A stretch of DNA of 64,000 bases from Nocardioides sp. S-1144 (GTDB taxonomy: Bacteria; Actinomycetota; Actinomycetes; Propionibacteriales; Nocardioidaceae). Numbering within the stretch: position 1 is the stretch's first letter; every line of letters starts with the position of its first letter. The notes below the pieces were generated by a model. That model did not search any database and had not been told where the DNA came from. It was given only the letters and a program-made list of their open reading frames with translations. Positions 1 to 11,220 of this stretch are shown here, piece after piece. The stretch is taken from contig NZ_CP040695.2 of NCBI RefSeq assembly GCF_005954645.2, positions 62,001 through 126,000 on the forward strand, read 5' to 3'. Both the position numbers and the translations under genes were made by a program.

Positions 1-1
1 C

Positions 2-3000
2 GCCGTCCTGGGCACGGCCCTGCTGGCGAGCACCGCGCTCGCCGGCACGAGCAGCCAGGCCGCGCCGGCCACGGCGGCGCCCGACCCGGAGGTCGTGCTC
101 GAGCGCTTCCCCGACGAGTCGACCAAGGTCGTCGAGGTCGAGCTGGCCGACACCGCCGAGCTCGACCGGCTCGTCGCGACCGGCGTCGACCTCGACCACG
201 GGGTCGAGCAGGAGGGCGACGTCCTCGTCGTCCGCGCCGTCGTCACCGACACCGAGATCGCCGCCCTCGAGCAGGCCGGCTACACGATCGGCGAGACGCT
301 CTACAGCGACGCCGACTCCGAGCGCGCCTTCGCCGAGCGGGCCACGACGATCGCCAGGACCACGAAGGCCGCCCGGAACTTCGCGGCCGACGCCACCCAC
401 GAGGACGTCTCCGACGTCAAGATCGTGCGCGCCGACTACTACACCTCCTTCGGTGTCGGCACCTTGTCGGTCGAGGCGAAGTGGGCCAACGGCCTGAGCG
501 AGAACACCCCGCTGACCGTCGAGCGCGACAGCGGCCCCGGGACGCCGATGGGCTCCGGTGGCACGCAGGTCATCAGCCGCTTCGTCGACGCCGGCGCCTA
601 CCTCTACCACCGCGGCGCGTCCAACGTGATGACCGACGAGAAGGGTGGCGGTGGCCGCCTGCCCGTGCGCCCCGACCAGATCCGCATCACCAGCCCGTCC
701 GGTGACGTCGCGGTCGCGAAGGTCCGCGACTGGCTGCCGACCGGGTCGGAGAAGGACCCGTTCAAGGGCGCCGGCTACCAGCAGGACTTCGTCAACAGCT
801 ACCTGACGCCGACCGACCTCTACGCCCGCATCAAGCAGCTCGCGGACACCTACCCCGACATCTCCGAGCTGGTCGCGCTGCCCAACCAGACCAACGGCTA
901 CCGCCGCAAGGCGATGGCGATGCTCGAGCCGACCAACCGCCTCGTGATGACCGTCGGCACGACCACCGTCACCTCGACCTACGCCGCCGGCACCGCCGCG
1001 TGGGCCCCCACGGCCATCACCCCGGCCGGGTTCCCCGCCACCGCGACCACCGCCCGCCGGGTCACCGCGCAGGGCGTGGACCCGGACGTCGCCGCCCAGG
1101 CCTGCCAGCCGCTGTCCTCGCTCGCCAACACGATCGCGGTCGTCGAGCGCGGTGGCACCTGCACCCTCGAGGCGAAGGCCCTCGCGGCCCAGACCGCCGG
1201 TGCGGTCGCCGTCCTGCTGGCCAACAACACCAGCGGTGCGGGCACCGCCCCGAGCGGCGCCGTCGCCGGCGTGACCATCCCGGTCGTCGGCATCTCCAAC
1301 GCCGACGCCGCGAAGATCCGCAACGCCGGCAGCGCGTCGGTGCAGCTCTTCCCGGGCACCACGCCCGGCAACGCCTCGCGCATCGGCATCGAGACCCTCG
1401 CGTGGGGCCACGAGGGTGGCAACGACGTGACCGCGCAGATCGCCGACCCCGGCGTCGCCTCGTCGCCGCTGTCGGTCTCGGTCACCGACAACTTCATCAA
1501 GGTCAACGCCCGCACCGACGCCTCCGGCGCGATCATCAGCAGCGCCGCCGAGGTGATCGCCGCCCTGAGGACGAACGACGCGGCGATGGACCTGGTCGAG
1601 GTCTACACCTACCGCGGCAACACCGGTGAGGGTGTCGTCTCGGCGACCCCGGTCATCCGGCTGAGCGACAACCTGTCCGCCCCGCAGTCGGTCTCGCGCG
1701 AGCCGCAGACCGTGTGGGCGATCAAGATCGGCAAGACGCGCGACGGCTCCAAGCCGGGCGTGCTCGCCTACGCCCAGGAGCACGCGCGTGAGTGGGTGCC
1801 GCCGCTGGTGACGCTCGAGACCGCCGAGCGCCTGCTGCGCAACTACGACTCGCACGCCGGCACCCGCGAGCTCGTGGACAACCTCGAGATCTGGATCGCG
1901 CCGTCCATCAACCCCGACGGCGGGCACTACTCGTTCTACGACTTCGCCTCGCAGCGCCGCAACATGAAGCGCTACTGCGTCGAGGGCGGCAACAACGACG
2001 TCCTGGCCCGCAACCAGTGGGGCGTCGACGTCAACCGCAACTTCGAGATGTACAGCACCTTCGACGGGTACTCCGGCGCGACGCCGTCGACGGTCAGCTG
2101 TACCAGCGACACCAACGCCGGCCCGGCCGAGCTCTCCGAGCCGGAGGCGCAGAACGTCGACTGGATCATGGCCCACCCGAACATCAAGTTCTCGATGAAC
2201 ATGCACTCGTCGGGCAACTACTTCATGTGGGCCCCCGGCGCCTACAAGACCGCCGACCGCGAGGCCTCGCCGCGTCCCTCGGTCAAGGAGGAGGCGTTCT
2301 TCTGGGAGGCCTCGGAGAAGATCCTGACCGGCATCAAGCGCCACCGTGGCCTGTCGGTCACCCCGGCCCGCACCGGCCCGATCATCGACGTCCTCTACTC
2401 GGCGGCCGGCAACTCCGGTGACCAGGCCTGGTACAAGTACGGCATCTACGGCTGGAGCTTCGAGGTCGGCAGCACCTTCCAGCCGCCGTTCCGCAACCCG
2501 AACCTCACGCCGGTCACCCCGGCCGAGATCGGCGTCGCCAACGCCAAGGACGAGACCCTCGAGTACGCGAACGGGCTCATCGAGCTGGTCCGGGTGGCCC
2601 GCGACCTCGACCTCGACGTCACCCCCGCCGAGTCCACCCTCGTGGTCACCGAGACCGCCAACGACCCGACCAAGGTCAACGTCCGGATCACCAGCAACGA
2701 GTCGGCCGACATCCACTACACCCTCGACGGCACCCAGCCGACCGAGGCGTCGCCGATGATCCAGCCGGCGTCGGTGCGCGAGCCCGGTGAGAAGCTCGTC
2801 GTGGACAAGGGCACCAAGATCTACTGGTACTCCGAGGACTCCGCCGGCAACATCGAGGCCGGCTACGACCCGACCAACCCCGCCGACACCCGCTACCGCA
2901 AGGGCATCGCCCAGGTGGGCTGGGCGCCGTCGCAGGCCGCGCCCACGGTCACGCTGAGCGTGAGCCCGGCGTCGGTCAAGGTCGGCCAGAGCACCGCGGC

Positions 3001-3541
3001 GTCGGTGACGGTGACGGCGACCAACGAGTTCGGCCTCGCGCCGAGCGGCCAGGTCGTCCTCACCGCCGGCGGCCAGACCGTCGGCGCGATCACCCTCGGC
3101 GCCGACGGCACGGGCACCGCCCAGGTCGGGCCGTTCGCCACGGCCGGCACCCAGCAGGTGCAGGCCGCCTACGCCGGTGACGACCTGACCGCCGCCGGCA
3201 CCTCGGCGCCGGTCCCGGTCACCGTCACCGCCCCGGTCGTCGCCCCGGTCGCCTCCAGCGTCGCGGTCACCAAGGTCGCGCCCGGCAAGATCAAGGTGCG
3301 GACCACGCAGGCCAAGGTCACCGTCAAGGTGACCGCGTCCGGTGCGGCCGTGTCCGGCAAGGTCGAGGTCCGCTCCGGCGGCGCGGTCATCGGCACCGGC
3401 AAGGTCGACAGCACCGGCCGGGTCGTCATCACGCTGAAGAAGTTCGCCAAGGCCGGGTCGAAGACCCTCACGGTGCGCTTCCTCGGGACGCCGACGGTGA
3501 AGGCGTCGAGCACCACGAAGGTCATCCGCGTCGTGCGCTGA
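2..3541 (+). CDS. Secreted M14 zinc carboxypeptidase with inserted PA domain, 5' partial
   Basis: Predicted exported metallocarboxypeptidase that trims C-terminal residues from peptides outside the cell. The frame is open from base 2, so the start codon lies before the window. The first ~25 codons look like the hydrophobic end of a signal peptide followed by an Ala-rich cleavage region. Counting from base 2, the zinc ligands are His594 and Glu597 (HAREW) and His735 (NMHSSG), and the catalytic Glu is 821 (SFEVG), so the active site is complete. A protease-associated (PA) domain at about residues 338-450 sits inside the catalytic domain, before the HxxE motif. The C-terminal third has a chitobiase-like domain (~877-970) and two Ig-like modules with a Lys-rich end, probably for binding wall or substrate. 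At ~1180 residues it is much longer than a bare M14 enzyme. Confidence 0.9.
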   Translation, partial: AVLGTALLASTALAGTSSQAAPATAAPDPEVVLERFPDESTKVVEVELADTAELDRLVATGVDLDHGVEQEGDVLVVRAVVTDTEIAALEQAGYTIGETLYSDADSERAFAERATTIARTTKAARNFAADATHEDVSDVKIVRADYYTSFGVGTLSVEAKWANGLSENTPLTVERDSGPGTPMGSGGTQVISRFVDAGAYLYHRGASNVMTDEKGGGGRLPVRPDQIRITSPSGDVAVAKVRDWLPTGSEKDPFKGAGYQQDFVNSYLTPTDLYARIKQLADTYPDISELVALPNQTNGYRRKAMAMLEPTNRLVMTVGTTTVTSTYAAGTAAWAPTAITPAGFPATATTARRVTAQGVDPDVAAQACQPLSSLANTIAVVERGGTCTLEAKALAAQTAGAVAVLLANNTSGAGTAPSGAVAGVTIPVVGISNADAAKIRNAGSASVQLFPGTTPGNASRIGIETLAWGHEGGNDVTAQIADPGVASSPLSVSVTDNFIKVNARTDASGAIISSAAEVIAALRTNDAAMDLVEVYTYRGNTGEGVVSATPVIRLSDNLSAPQSVSREPQTVWAIKIGKTRDGSKPGVLAYAQEHAREWVPPLVTLETAERLLRNYDSHAGTRELVDNLEIWIAPSINPDGGHYSFYDFASQRRNMKRYCVEGGNNDVLARNQWGVDVNRNFEMYSTFDGYSGATPSTVSCTSDTNAGPAELSEPEAQNVDWIMAHPNIKFSMNMHSSGNYFMWAPGAYKTADREASPRPSVKEEAFFWEASEKILTGIKRHRGLSVTPARTGPIIDVLYSAAGNSGDQAWYKYGIYGWSFEVGSTFQPPFRNPNLTPVTPAEIGVANAKDETLEYANGLIELVRVARDLDLDVTPAESTLVVTETANDPTKVNVRITSNESADIHYTLDGTQPTEASPMIQPASVREPGEKLVVDKGTKIYWYSEDSAGNIEAGYDPTNPADTRYRKGIAQVGWAPSQAAPTVTLSVSPASVKVGQSTAASVTVTATNEFGLAPSGQVVLTAGGQTVGAITLGADGTGTAQVGPFATAGTQQVQAAYAGDDLTAAGTSAPVPVTVTAPVVAPVASSVAVTKVAPGKIKVRTTQAKVTVKVTASGAAVSGKVEVRSGGAVIGTGKVDSTGRVVITLKKFAKAGSKTLTVRFLGTPTVKASSTTKVIRVVR

Positions 3542-3558
3542 CCCGGAGCAGCTCGTCG

Positions 3559-3592
3559 GGAGCCGGTGTCGCCTCGGGGCGGCACCGGCTCC
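3559..3592. terminator. Hairpin terminator between peptidase and tetR
   Basis: Perfect 10-bp arms GGAGCCGGTG and CACCGGCTCC with an inner GCC/GGC extension. It lies in the 72-base gap between two convergent genes, so it may serve both. There is no long T-run, as is usual in GC-rich actinobacteria. Confidence 0.6.
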
Positions 3593-3613
3593 TGCGCGTC
3601 GCGGGGGAGCCGG

Positions 3614-4192
3614 TCAGGCCCGGTCGACGCCGAGTGCGCGCAGGGCCATCCCGGCCAGCAGGTCGTGCATGGCGCCGTCGGGCAGCAGCCCGCTGTGCGG
3701 GGTGGAGTTGATCAGGCCGAACGCCGCGTGCGCCTGCGACCGGGCGGCGTCGAGCGAGAGCGGGCCGCCGGTGCCGTCGAGCAGGCGGAGCTGGGCGGCC
3801 CAGAGGTCGACGTAGGAGCGCTGCAGGGCACGCACCTGCTCGCGGGCGGCGTCGGGCAGCGAGGACCAGTCGCGGTCCTGGACGACGATCAGCGCGCGGC
3901 GCCCGAGGGCGAACGAGACGTGCCACTCCACGAGCCGGGCGACGGCGTCGGCGGGGCCGTCGGCCTGCGCGACCCGCTCGCGCCCGACCGTCAGCAGCTC
4001 CTCGCTGATCGAGACCAGCATCTCGGCCAGGACGGCGTCCTTGGACGCGAAGTGCTTGTAGAGCGCCGGCCCGGAGATGCCGCACGCGGCCCCGAGGTCG
4101 GCGACCGAGACGCCGTGGAAGCCGCGGCGGGCGAACAGGTCGGCGGCCGTGGCCAGGATCTGCTCGCGGCGGGTGGTGGTGGCCCCGGTCAT
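3614..4192 (-). CDS. TetR-family transcriptional regulator (192 aa)
   Basis: DNA-binding repressor with an N-terminal TetR helix-turn-helix at about residues 8-54 (ILATAADLFARRGFHGVSV, then GPALYKHF) and a helical ligand-binding C-terminal half. The ATG at 4192 is chosen over longer frames because a -10 box (TAACCT, 4200-4205 on the minus strand) lies 7 bases upstream, the pattern of a leaderless transcript. A perfect 16-bp palindrome overlaps that -10 box, so it probably represses itself. A near-identical palindrome precedes the leucine-degradation operon at 6772, suggesting that operon is its main target and an acyl-CoA intermediate its ligand; this is inference. It lies 50 bases downstream of metX on the same strand. 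Confidence 0.92.
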   Translation of the reverse strand: MTGATTTRREQILATAADLFARRGFHGVSVADLGAACGISGPALYKHFASKDAVLAEMLVSISEELLTVGRERVAQADGPADAVARLVEWHVSFALGRRALIVVQDRDWSSLPDAAREQVRALQRSYVDLWAAQLRLLDGTGGPLSLDAARSQAHAAFGLINSTPHSGLLPDGAMHDLLAGMALRALGVDRA

Positions 4193-4201
4193 GGGGTTCA
4201 G

Positions 4202-4217
4202 GTTAGCGATCGCTAAC
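4202..4217. promoter_or_regulatory. TetR operator over the tetR promoter
   Basis: Perfect 16-bp palindrome GTTAGCGATCGCTAAC. Its end forms part of the -10 box TAACCT of the tetR gene (minus strand), 7 bases before the start codon. It differs by one base from the palindrome at 6748-6763. Autorepression is the simplest reading. Confidence 0.75.
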
Positions 4218-4242
4218 GCCCCGGGTCCGGGGCGTCCACGCC

Positions 4243-5325
4243 TCACCCCGGGTGCCGGACCAGGTGCTGCCGGACGACGTCGTGGTAGCCCGGCGGCTCG
4301 AGGAGGAACGAGTCGTGCCCCCACGGCGAGGCGATCTCGACGTGGCGGCTCCGGGCACCGGCTGCGGCGAGGTGGTCGTGGATCCGCCGCGACTGGGCGG
4401 TGGGGAAGCGCCAGTCGGTGTCGAAGGAGACCACCAGGAAGTCGGTGCCCCCCGACCCCGCCCGGGCCGCGGCCCCGGCGTCCGAGAACGGGTCGAAGTA
4501 GTCCATGACGCGGGTCAGGTAGAGGTAGGAGAGCGCGTCGAAGCGCGCGAGGAACACCTCGGCCTGGTGGTCGAGGTAGGCCTCGACCTGGAAGTCGGTG
4601 GCGTGGGTGGGCGGTCCGTCGGCGATCCGGTCGCGCCCGAACTTGGCCTCGAGGGAGCCCTCGGAGACGTAGGTGATGTGGGCCATCCGGCGGGCCACGG
4701 CCAGCCCGTGGTCGGGTCGGCGGCCGCTGCCGACGTACCGACCGCCCTGGAAGTCGGGGTCGCGCATGATGGCGTCGCGCGCGACCGCGGAGAAGGCGAT
4801 GCCCTGCGCCGAGAGCCGCGAGGACGCCGCCACCAGCACCGCCCGGTCGATCGCCGCCGGGTCGTCGACGGCCCACTGCAGCACCTGCATGCCGCCCAGC
4901 GAGCCACCGATCGCCGCGTGCAGCCGCTCGACGCCGAGGTGGGTCAGCAGGCGCCGGTGCACCGCGACGAGGTCGCGCACGGTGAGTAGGGGGAAGTCCA
5001 GGCCCCACGGGCGTCCGGTCGCGGGGTCCGGCGACGACGGCCCGGTGGTGCCCCGGCAGCCGCCCAGCAGGTTGGCGCACACGACGTGGAAGCGATCGGT
5101 GTCGAGCGGGCGCCCTGGCCCCACGAGGTTCGCCCACCAGCCGCCCTCCCCGCCGGCGTGCGCGTCGCCGGTGAGCGCGTGGCAGACGAAGACCACGTTG
5201 TCGCGCGCCGGGGCCAGCTCGCCCCAGGTCTCGTAGGCGACCTCGACGTGGTCGAGGTGCCCCCCGTGCTCCAGCACCAGCGGGTCGTCCCCGGTCGCGA
5301 GGACGACCCGCCCGGCGTCGGTCAT
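4243..5325 (-). CDS. metX: Homoserine O-acetyltransferase
   Basis: Alpha/beta-hydrolase-fold enzyme that acetylates homoserine with acetyl-CoA, the first committed step of methionine synthesis. It is 360 residues, normal for MetX. The catalytic Ser is residue 142 in GGSLGGMQ; the acid Asp is in VSFDTDWRFP and the His in SPWGHDSFLLE. The family signatures CHALTGDAHAGG and NLLGGCRGTTGP are present. The start lies 18 bases after the metY stop, so metY-metX form an operon that makes O-acetylhomoserine and converts it to homocysteine. I saw no SAM riboswitch in the leader. Confidence 0.95.
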   Translation of the reverse strand: MTDAGRVVLATGDDPLVLEHGGHLDHVEVAYETWGELAPARDNVVFVCHALTGDAHAGGEGGWWANLVGPGRPLDTDRFHVVCANLLGGCRGTTGPSSPDPATGRPWGLDFPLLTVRDLVAVHRRLLTHLGVERLHAAIGGSLGGMQVLQWAVDDPAAIDRAVLVAASSRLSAQGIAFSAVARDAIMRDPDFQGGRYVGSGRRPDHGLAVARRMAHITYVSEGSLEAKFGRDRIADGPPTHATDFQVEAYLDHQAEVFLARFDALSYLYLTRVMDYFDPFSDAGAAARAGSGGTDFLVVSFDTDWRFPTAQSRRIHDHLAAAGARSRHVEIASPWGHDSFLLEPPGYHDVVRQHLVRHPG

Positions 5326-5343
5326 GCGGGGCTCACTCGGGGC

Positions 5344-6630
<1,287 letters not shown>

Positions 6631-6747
6631 GCGGAACGCTCCTCAGGTCGGGGTCCCCATCATCTTGAACCACACTGAATCACTAGACATACGCGGTCCG
6701 AGGGGTGGGCGGTCAGGGACCACCCGCCAGCGGCGGTGGACGGGTTG

Positions 6748-6763
6748 GTTAACGATCGCTAAC
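6748..6763. promoter_or_regulatory. TetR operator over the leucine-degradation promoter
   Basis: Near-perfect palindrome GTTAACGATCGCTAAC, identical to the tetR operator at 4202-4217 except for one base. It overlaps the -10 box TAACCT (6760-6765), which is followed by 6 bases and the GTG start at 6772. The same operator, -10 and start-codon arrangement is seen at tetR. Confidence 0.75.
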
Positions 6764-6771
6764 CTGGGCGC

Positions 6772-8304
<1,533 letters not shown>

Positions 8305-8323
8305 TGACGTGCTCGACCCCACC

Positions 8324-10207
8324 ATGCGTGTCCTGATCGCCAACCGCGGCGAGATCGCCGTCCGCGTCGCGCGCACCTGCCGCCGGCTCGGCCTGCCGAC
8401 CGTCGCGATCCACACCGACCTCGACGCCGACGCACCGCACGTCCGCGCCTGCGACGAGGCGGCCCGCGTCTCCTCCTACCTCGACGTCGACGAGGTCGTC
8501 GACCAGGCCCGTCGGCACGGCTGCTGGGCCGTCCACCCCGGCTACGGGTTCCTGTCCGAGCGGTCGGCGTTCGCGACCGCGCTGGAGGAGGCCGGGATCG
8601 TGCTGGTCGGCCCGAGCGCCGCGGTCATGGAGCAGATGGGCCGCAAGGACGCCGCCCGCGAGATCGCGATCGCCGCCGGCGTCCCGGTGGTCCCGACCGG
8701 GGCCGAGGCCGCGTACCCCGTGCTGGTCAAGGCCGCCGCCGGCGGCGGCGGCAAGGGCATGCGCGTCGTGCGCAGCGAGGCCGAGATGGACGAGGCGGTC
8801 GCCGCCGCCCGGCGCGAGGCGCTGAGCGCGTTCGGCGACGACACGATGCTGGTCGAGAAGTACGTCGAGCACGGCCGCCACATCGAGGTGCAGGTCATCG
8901 GCGACACCCACGGCACGGTGCTGCACCTGCACGAGCGCGACTGCTCCACCCAGCGCCGGCACCAGAAGGTGCTGGAGGAGGCGCCGGCGCCCACGATCGA
9001 CGCCGGGGCGCGCGACCGGATCACCCGCGCCGCCGTCGACCTCGCCGCCCACGTCGGCTACGTCAACGCCGGCACCGTCGAGTTCCTGCTCGACGCCGAG
9101 ACCGGTGAGTTCTACTTCCTGGAGATGAACACCCGCCTGCAGGTCGAGCACCCCGTCACCGAGGCCACCACGCGCGTCGGGGGTGAGGAGCTCGACCTCG
9201 TCGAGCTCCAGCTCCGCGTGGCCGCGGGCGAGCCGCTCGGGCTGACCCAGGACGACGTCCGGCTCGTCGGCCACGCCATCGAGGCCCGGGTGTACGCCGA
9301 GGACTCCTTCGGCGGCTTCCTGCCCCAGGCCGGGACGGCGTCGATCGTGCGCTGGCCCGGTGCCCGGGCCGGCAGCGGCACCGTCCGCGTCGACCACGCC
9401 CTCGAGCCCGGCCAGGTCGTCAGCACCTCCTACGACCCGATGCTCGGCAAGGTGGTCGCGCACGGCCCCGATCGCGAGAGCGCCCGGCGGGCCCTCGTCG
9501 AGGCCCTCGACGCGACCGCCATCCTCGGCCTCACCACCAACGCCGGCTTCCTGCGCGCGCTCGTCGCCTCCGACGAGTTCCGCGACGCGACCATCGACAC
9601 CGCCTGGCTCGACACCGCGGCGGTCGAGGAGCCGTCCGCCGACGTGCCGCGGGCGCTGGTGGCCTGGGTCTCGGCGATGCTGACGTCGTCCGAGCGCGGG
9701 CACGCCTTCCAGTCCGACGGGTTCCGCCTCGGCGCGGCGCCCGCGCCCACCCTGGTCGAGCTCGACCGCGAGGTCCTGGTCGACCGCGCCGCCGGCACCG
9801 TCGACGGCGTCCCGTTCCGCCAGCTCGGTGCCGCCGACCACGTCCTCAAGGCGGTGGTCGACGGCGTCACCGTCCGCGCGGTCGTCAACGTCCAGCCCGG
9901 CCCGACCGGGGTGCACGAGGTGGTCTGGCGCGGCCAGCGCTTCGCCTTCACCCCACCCGACCGGCTCGCGGGCTCCGCGGTCGTCGGCGACGGCACGATC
10001 ACCGCGCCGATGCCGGGCACCGTGCTCGACGTGCGGGTCGCCGTCGACGACGTCGTCGAGGAGGGCCAGGTGCTGGGCACCATGGAGGCCATGAAGATGG
10101 AGCTCTCGCTCAAGGCGCCCTTCGCCGGCACCGTCACCGCCGTGGACGTCGCCGCCGGGGCCCAGGTGCCGCTCGGTGCCCCGCTGTTCGTGGTGGAGCC
10201 GCAGTGA
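8324..10207 (+). CDS. Acyl-CoA carboxylase alpha subunit (biotin carboxylase + biotin carrier)
   Basis: Biotin-dependent carboxylase subunit paired with the beta subunit just upstream. Order: biotin carboxylase N domain (MRVLIANRGEIAVRV), ATP-grasp domain (AAAGGGGKGMRVV, then FLEMNTRLQVEHPVTE), C domain, linker, and a C-terminal biotinyl domain with biotin-accepting Lys591 in EAMKMEL. The ATG at 8324 starts exactly at the family N-terminus; a GTG at 8309 in the same frame would add five residues. It begins 19 bases after the beta-subunit stop and ends in a GTGA overlap with the HMG-CoA lyase gene. Substrate assignment to methylcrotonyl-CoA rests on the neighbours. Confidence 0.93.
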   Translation: MRVLIANRGEIAVRVARTCRRLGLPTVAIHTDLDADAPHVRACDEAARVSSYLDVDEVVDQARRHGCWAVHPGYGFLSERSAFATALEEAGIVLVGPSAAVMEQMGRKDAAREIAIAAGVPVVPTGAEAAYPVLVKAAAGGGGKGMRVVRSEAEMDEAVAAARREALSAFGDDTMLVEKYVEHGRHIEVQVIGDTHGTVLHLHERDCSTQRRHQKVLEEAPAPTIDAGARDRITRAAVDLAAHVGYVNAGTVEFLLDAETGEFYFLEMNTRLQVEHPVTEATTRVGGEELDLVELQLRVAAGEPLGLTQDDVRLVGHAIEARVYAEDSFGGFLPQAGTASIVRWPGARAGSGTVRVDHALEPGQVVSTSYDPMLGKVVAHGPDRESARRALVEALDATAILGLTTNAGFLRALVASDEFRDATIDTAWLDTAAVEEPSADVPRALVAWVSAMLTSSERGHAFQSDGFRLGAAPAPTLVELDREVLVDRAAGTVDGVPFRQLGAADHVLKAVVDGVTVRAVVNVQPGPTGVHEVVWRGQRFAFTPPDRLAGSAVVGDGTITAPMPGTVLDVRVAVDDVVEEGQVLGTMEAMKMELSLKAPFAGTVTAVDVAAGAQVPLGAPLFVVEPQ

Positions 10208-11139
10208 CCGGGCCGCTGCCCATCGTCGTGCCGGAGCCGGGTCTGCCGGCGGCGGTGACGATCTACGAGGTCGGGCCGCGCGACGGGCTCCAGAACGAGA
10301 AGGCCCTGGTGCCGGTCGAGGTGAAGGAGGAGTTCGTCCGCCGGTTGCTCGCGGCCGGGCTGCCCGTCGTGGAGGCCACCAGCTTCGTCCACCCGCGCTG
10401 GGTGCCCCAGCTCGCCGACGCCGCCGGGCTGATGGCGCGCCTGGGCGAGCCGGGTCGCGACCTGCCAGTCCTGGTGCCCAACGAGCGCGGCCTCGACCGC
10501 GCCCTCGAGCTCGACCTGCGCCACGTGGCGATCTTCGGCTCCGCCACCGAGACCTTCGCGCAGAAGAACCTCAACCGCTCCTTCGACGAGCAGTTCGCGA
10601 TGTTCGAGCCGACCGTCGCCCGGGCCCGCGCGGCCGGGATGGACGTGCGCGCCTACGTCTCGATGTGCTTCGGCGACCCGTGGGAGGGTGCCGTGCCGGT
10701 CGAGCAGGTCGTCGCCGCCGGCCGCCGGCTGCTCGACCTCGGCGCCTCCCAGCTCAGCCTCGGCGACACCATCGGTGTCGGCACCGCGGGCCACGTGACC
10801 GCGCTGGTCCGCGCCTTCGTCGACGCCGGCGTCCCCACCGACCGGCTCGCGCTGCACTTCCACGACACCTACGGCCAGGCGCTCTCGAACGTGCAGGCCG
10901 GGCTGCGCGCCGGTGTCACGACCTACGACGCCAGCGCCGGCGGGCTGGGTGGCTGCCCGTACGCGAGGAGCGCCACCGGGAACCTGGCCACCGAGGACCT
11001 GGTCTGGCTGCTCACCGGGCTCGGCGTCGAGCACGGCGTCGACCTGGACGCCGTCGTCGCGACCAGCACCTGGATGGCCGGGCACCTCGGTCGCCCGAGC
11101 CCCTCGGCGGTCGTCCGCGCCCTCGGCGGCACCGCCTGA
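10204..11139 (+). CDS. Hydroxymethylglutaryl-CoA lyase
   Basis: Cleaves HMG-CoA to acetoacetate and acetyl-CoA, the last step of leucine degradation. It has the HMGL-like TIM barrel with YEVGPRDGLQNE near the N-terminus, ATSFVHPRWVPQ, the metal-ligand motif HFHDTYGQAL, and the C-terminal active-site loop GGLGGCPYA with catalytic Cys251. The GTG start overlaps the stop of the carboxylase alpha gene by four bases, indicating translational coupling. At 311 residues it has the usual length. A hairpin and short tandem repeats follow the stop. Confidence 0.95.
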   Translation: MTGPLPIVVPEPGLPAAVTIYEVGPRDGLQNEKALVPVEVKEEFVRRLLAAGLPVVEATSFVHPRWVPQLADAAGLMARLGEPGRDLPVLVPNERGLDRALELDLRHVAIFGSATETFAQKNLNRSFDEQFAMFEPTVARARAAGMDVRAYVSMCFGDPWEGAVPVEQVVAAGRRLLDLGASQLSLGDTIGVGTAGHVTALVRAFVDAGVPTDRLALHFHDTYGQALSNVQAGLRAGVTTYDASAGGLGGCPYARSATGNLATEDLVWLLTGLGVEHGVDLDAVVATSTWMAGHLGRPSPSAVVRALGGTA

Positions 11140-11142
11140 CGG

Positions 11143-11164
11143 GGATCCCGGACGACCGGGATCC
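11143..11164. terminator. Hairpin after the leucine operon
   Basis: Perfect 9-bp arms GGATCCCGG and CCGGGATCC around an ACGA tetraloop, three bases after the HMG-CoA lyase stop and facing a convergent gene. The right arm is reused in the tandem repeats that follow, so alternative pairings are possible. Confidence 0.6.
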
Positions 11165-11213
11165 GCGTCGTGACGACCGGGATCCTGGTCGTGACGACCG
11201 GGATCCGCGTCGC
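11151..11213. repeat. Three tandem copies of a 21-bp unit
   Basis: Units at 11151-11171, 11172-11192 and 11193-11213 share GACGACCGGGATCC followed by a 7-base tail, GCGTCGT or TGGTCGT or GCGTCGC. They fill the gap between convergent genes 10204-11139 and 11221-12513. Each unit can base-pair with the hairpin arm at 11143-11151. Confidence 0.85.
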
Positions 11214-11220
11214 CGACGAC

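Noticed and set aside
6631..6720. Possible SAM riboswitch upstream of metY
   Set aside because: The leader is too short and lacks the conserved helix pattern; only a ribosome-binding site was found.
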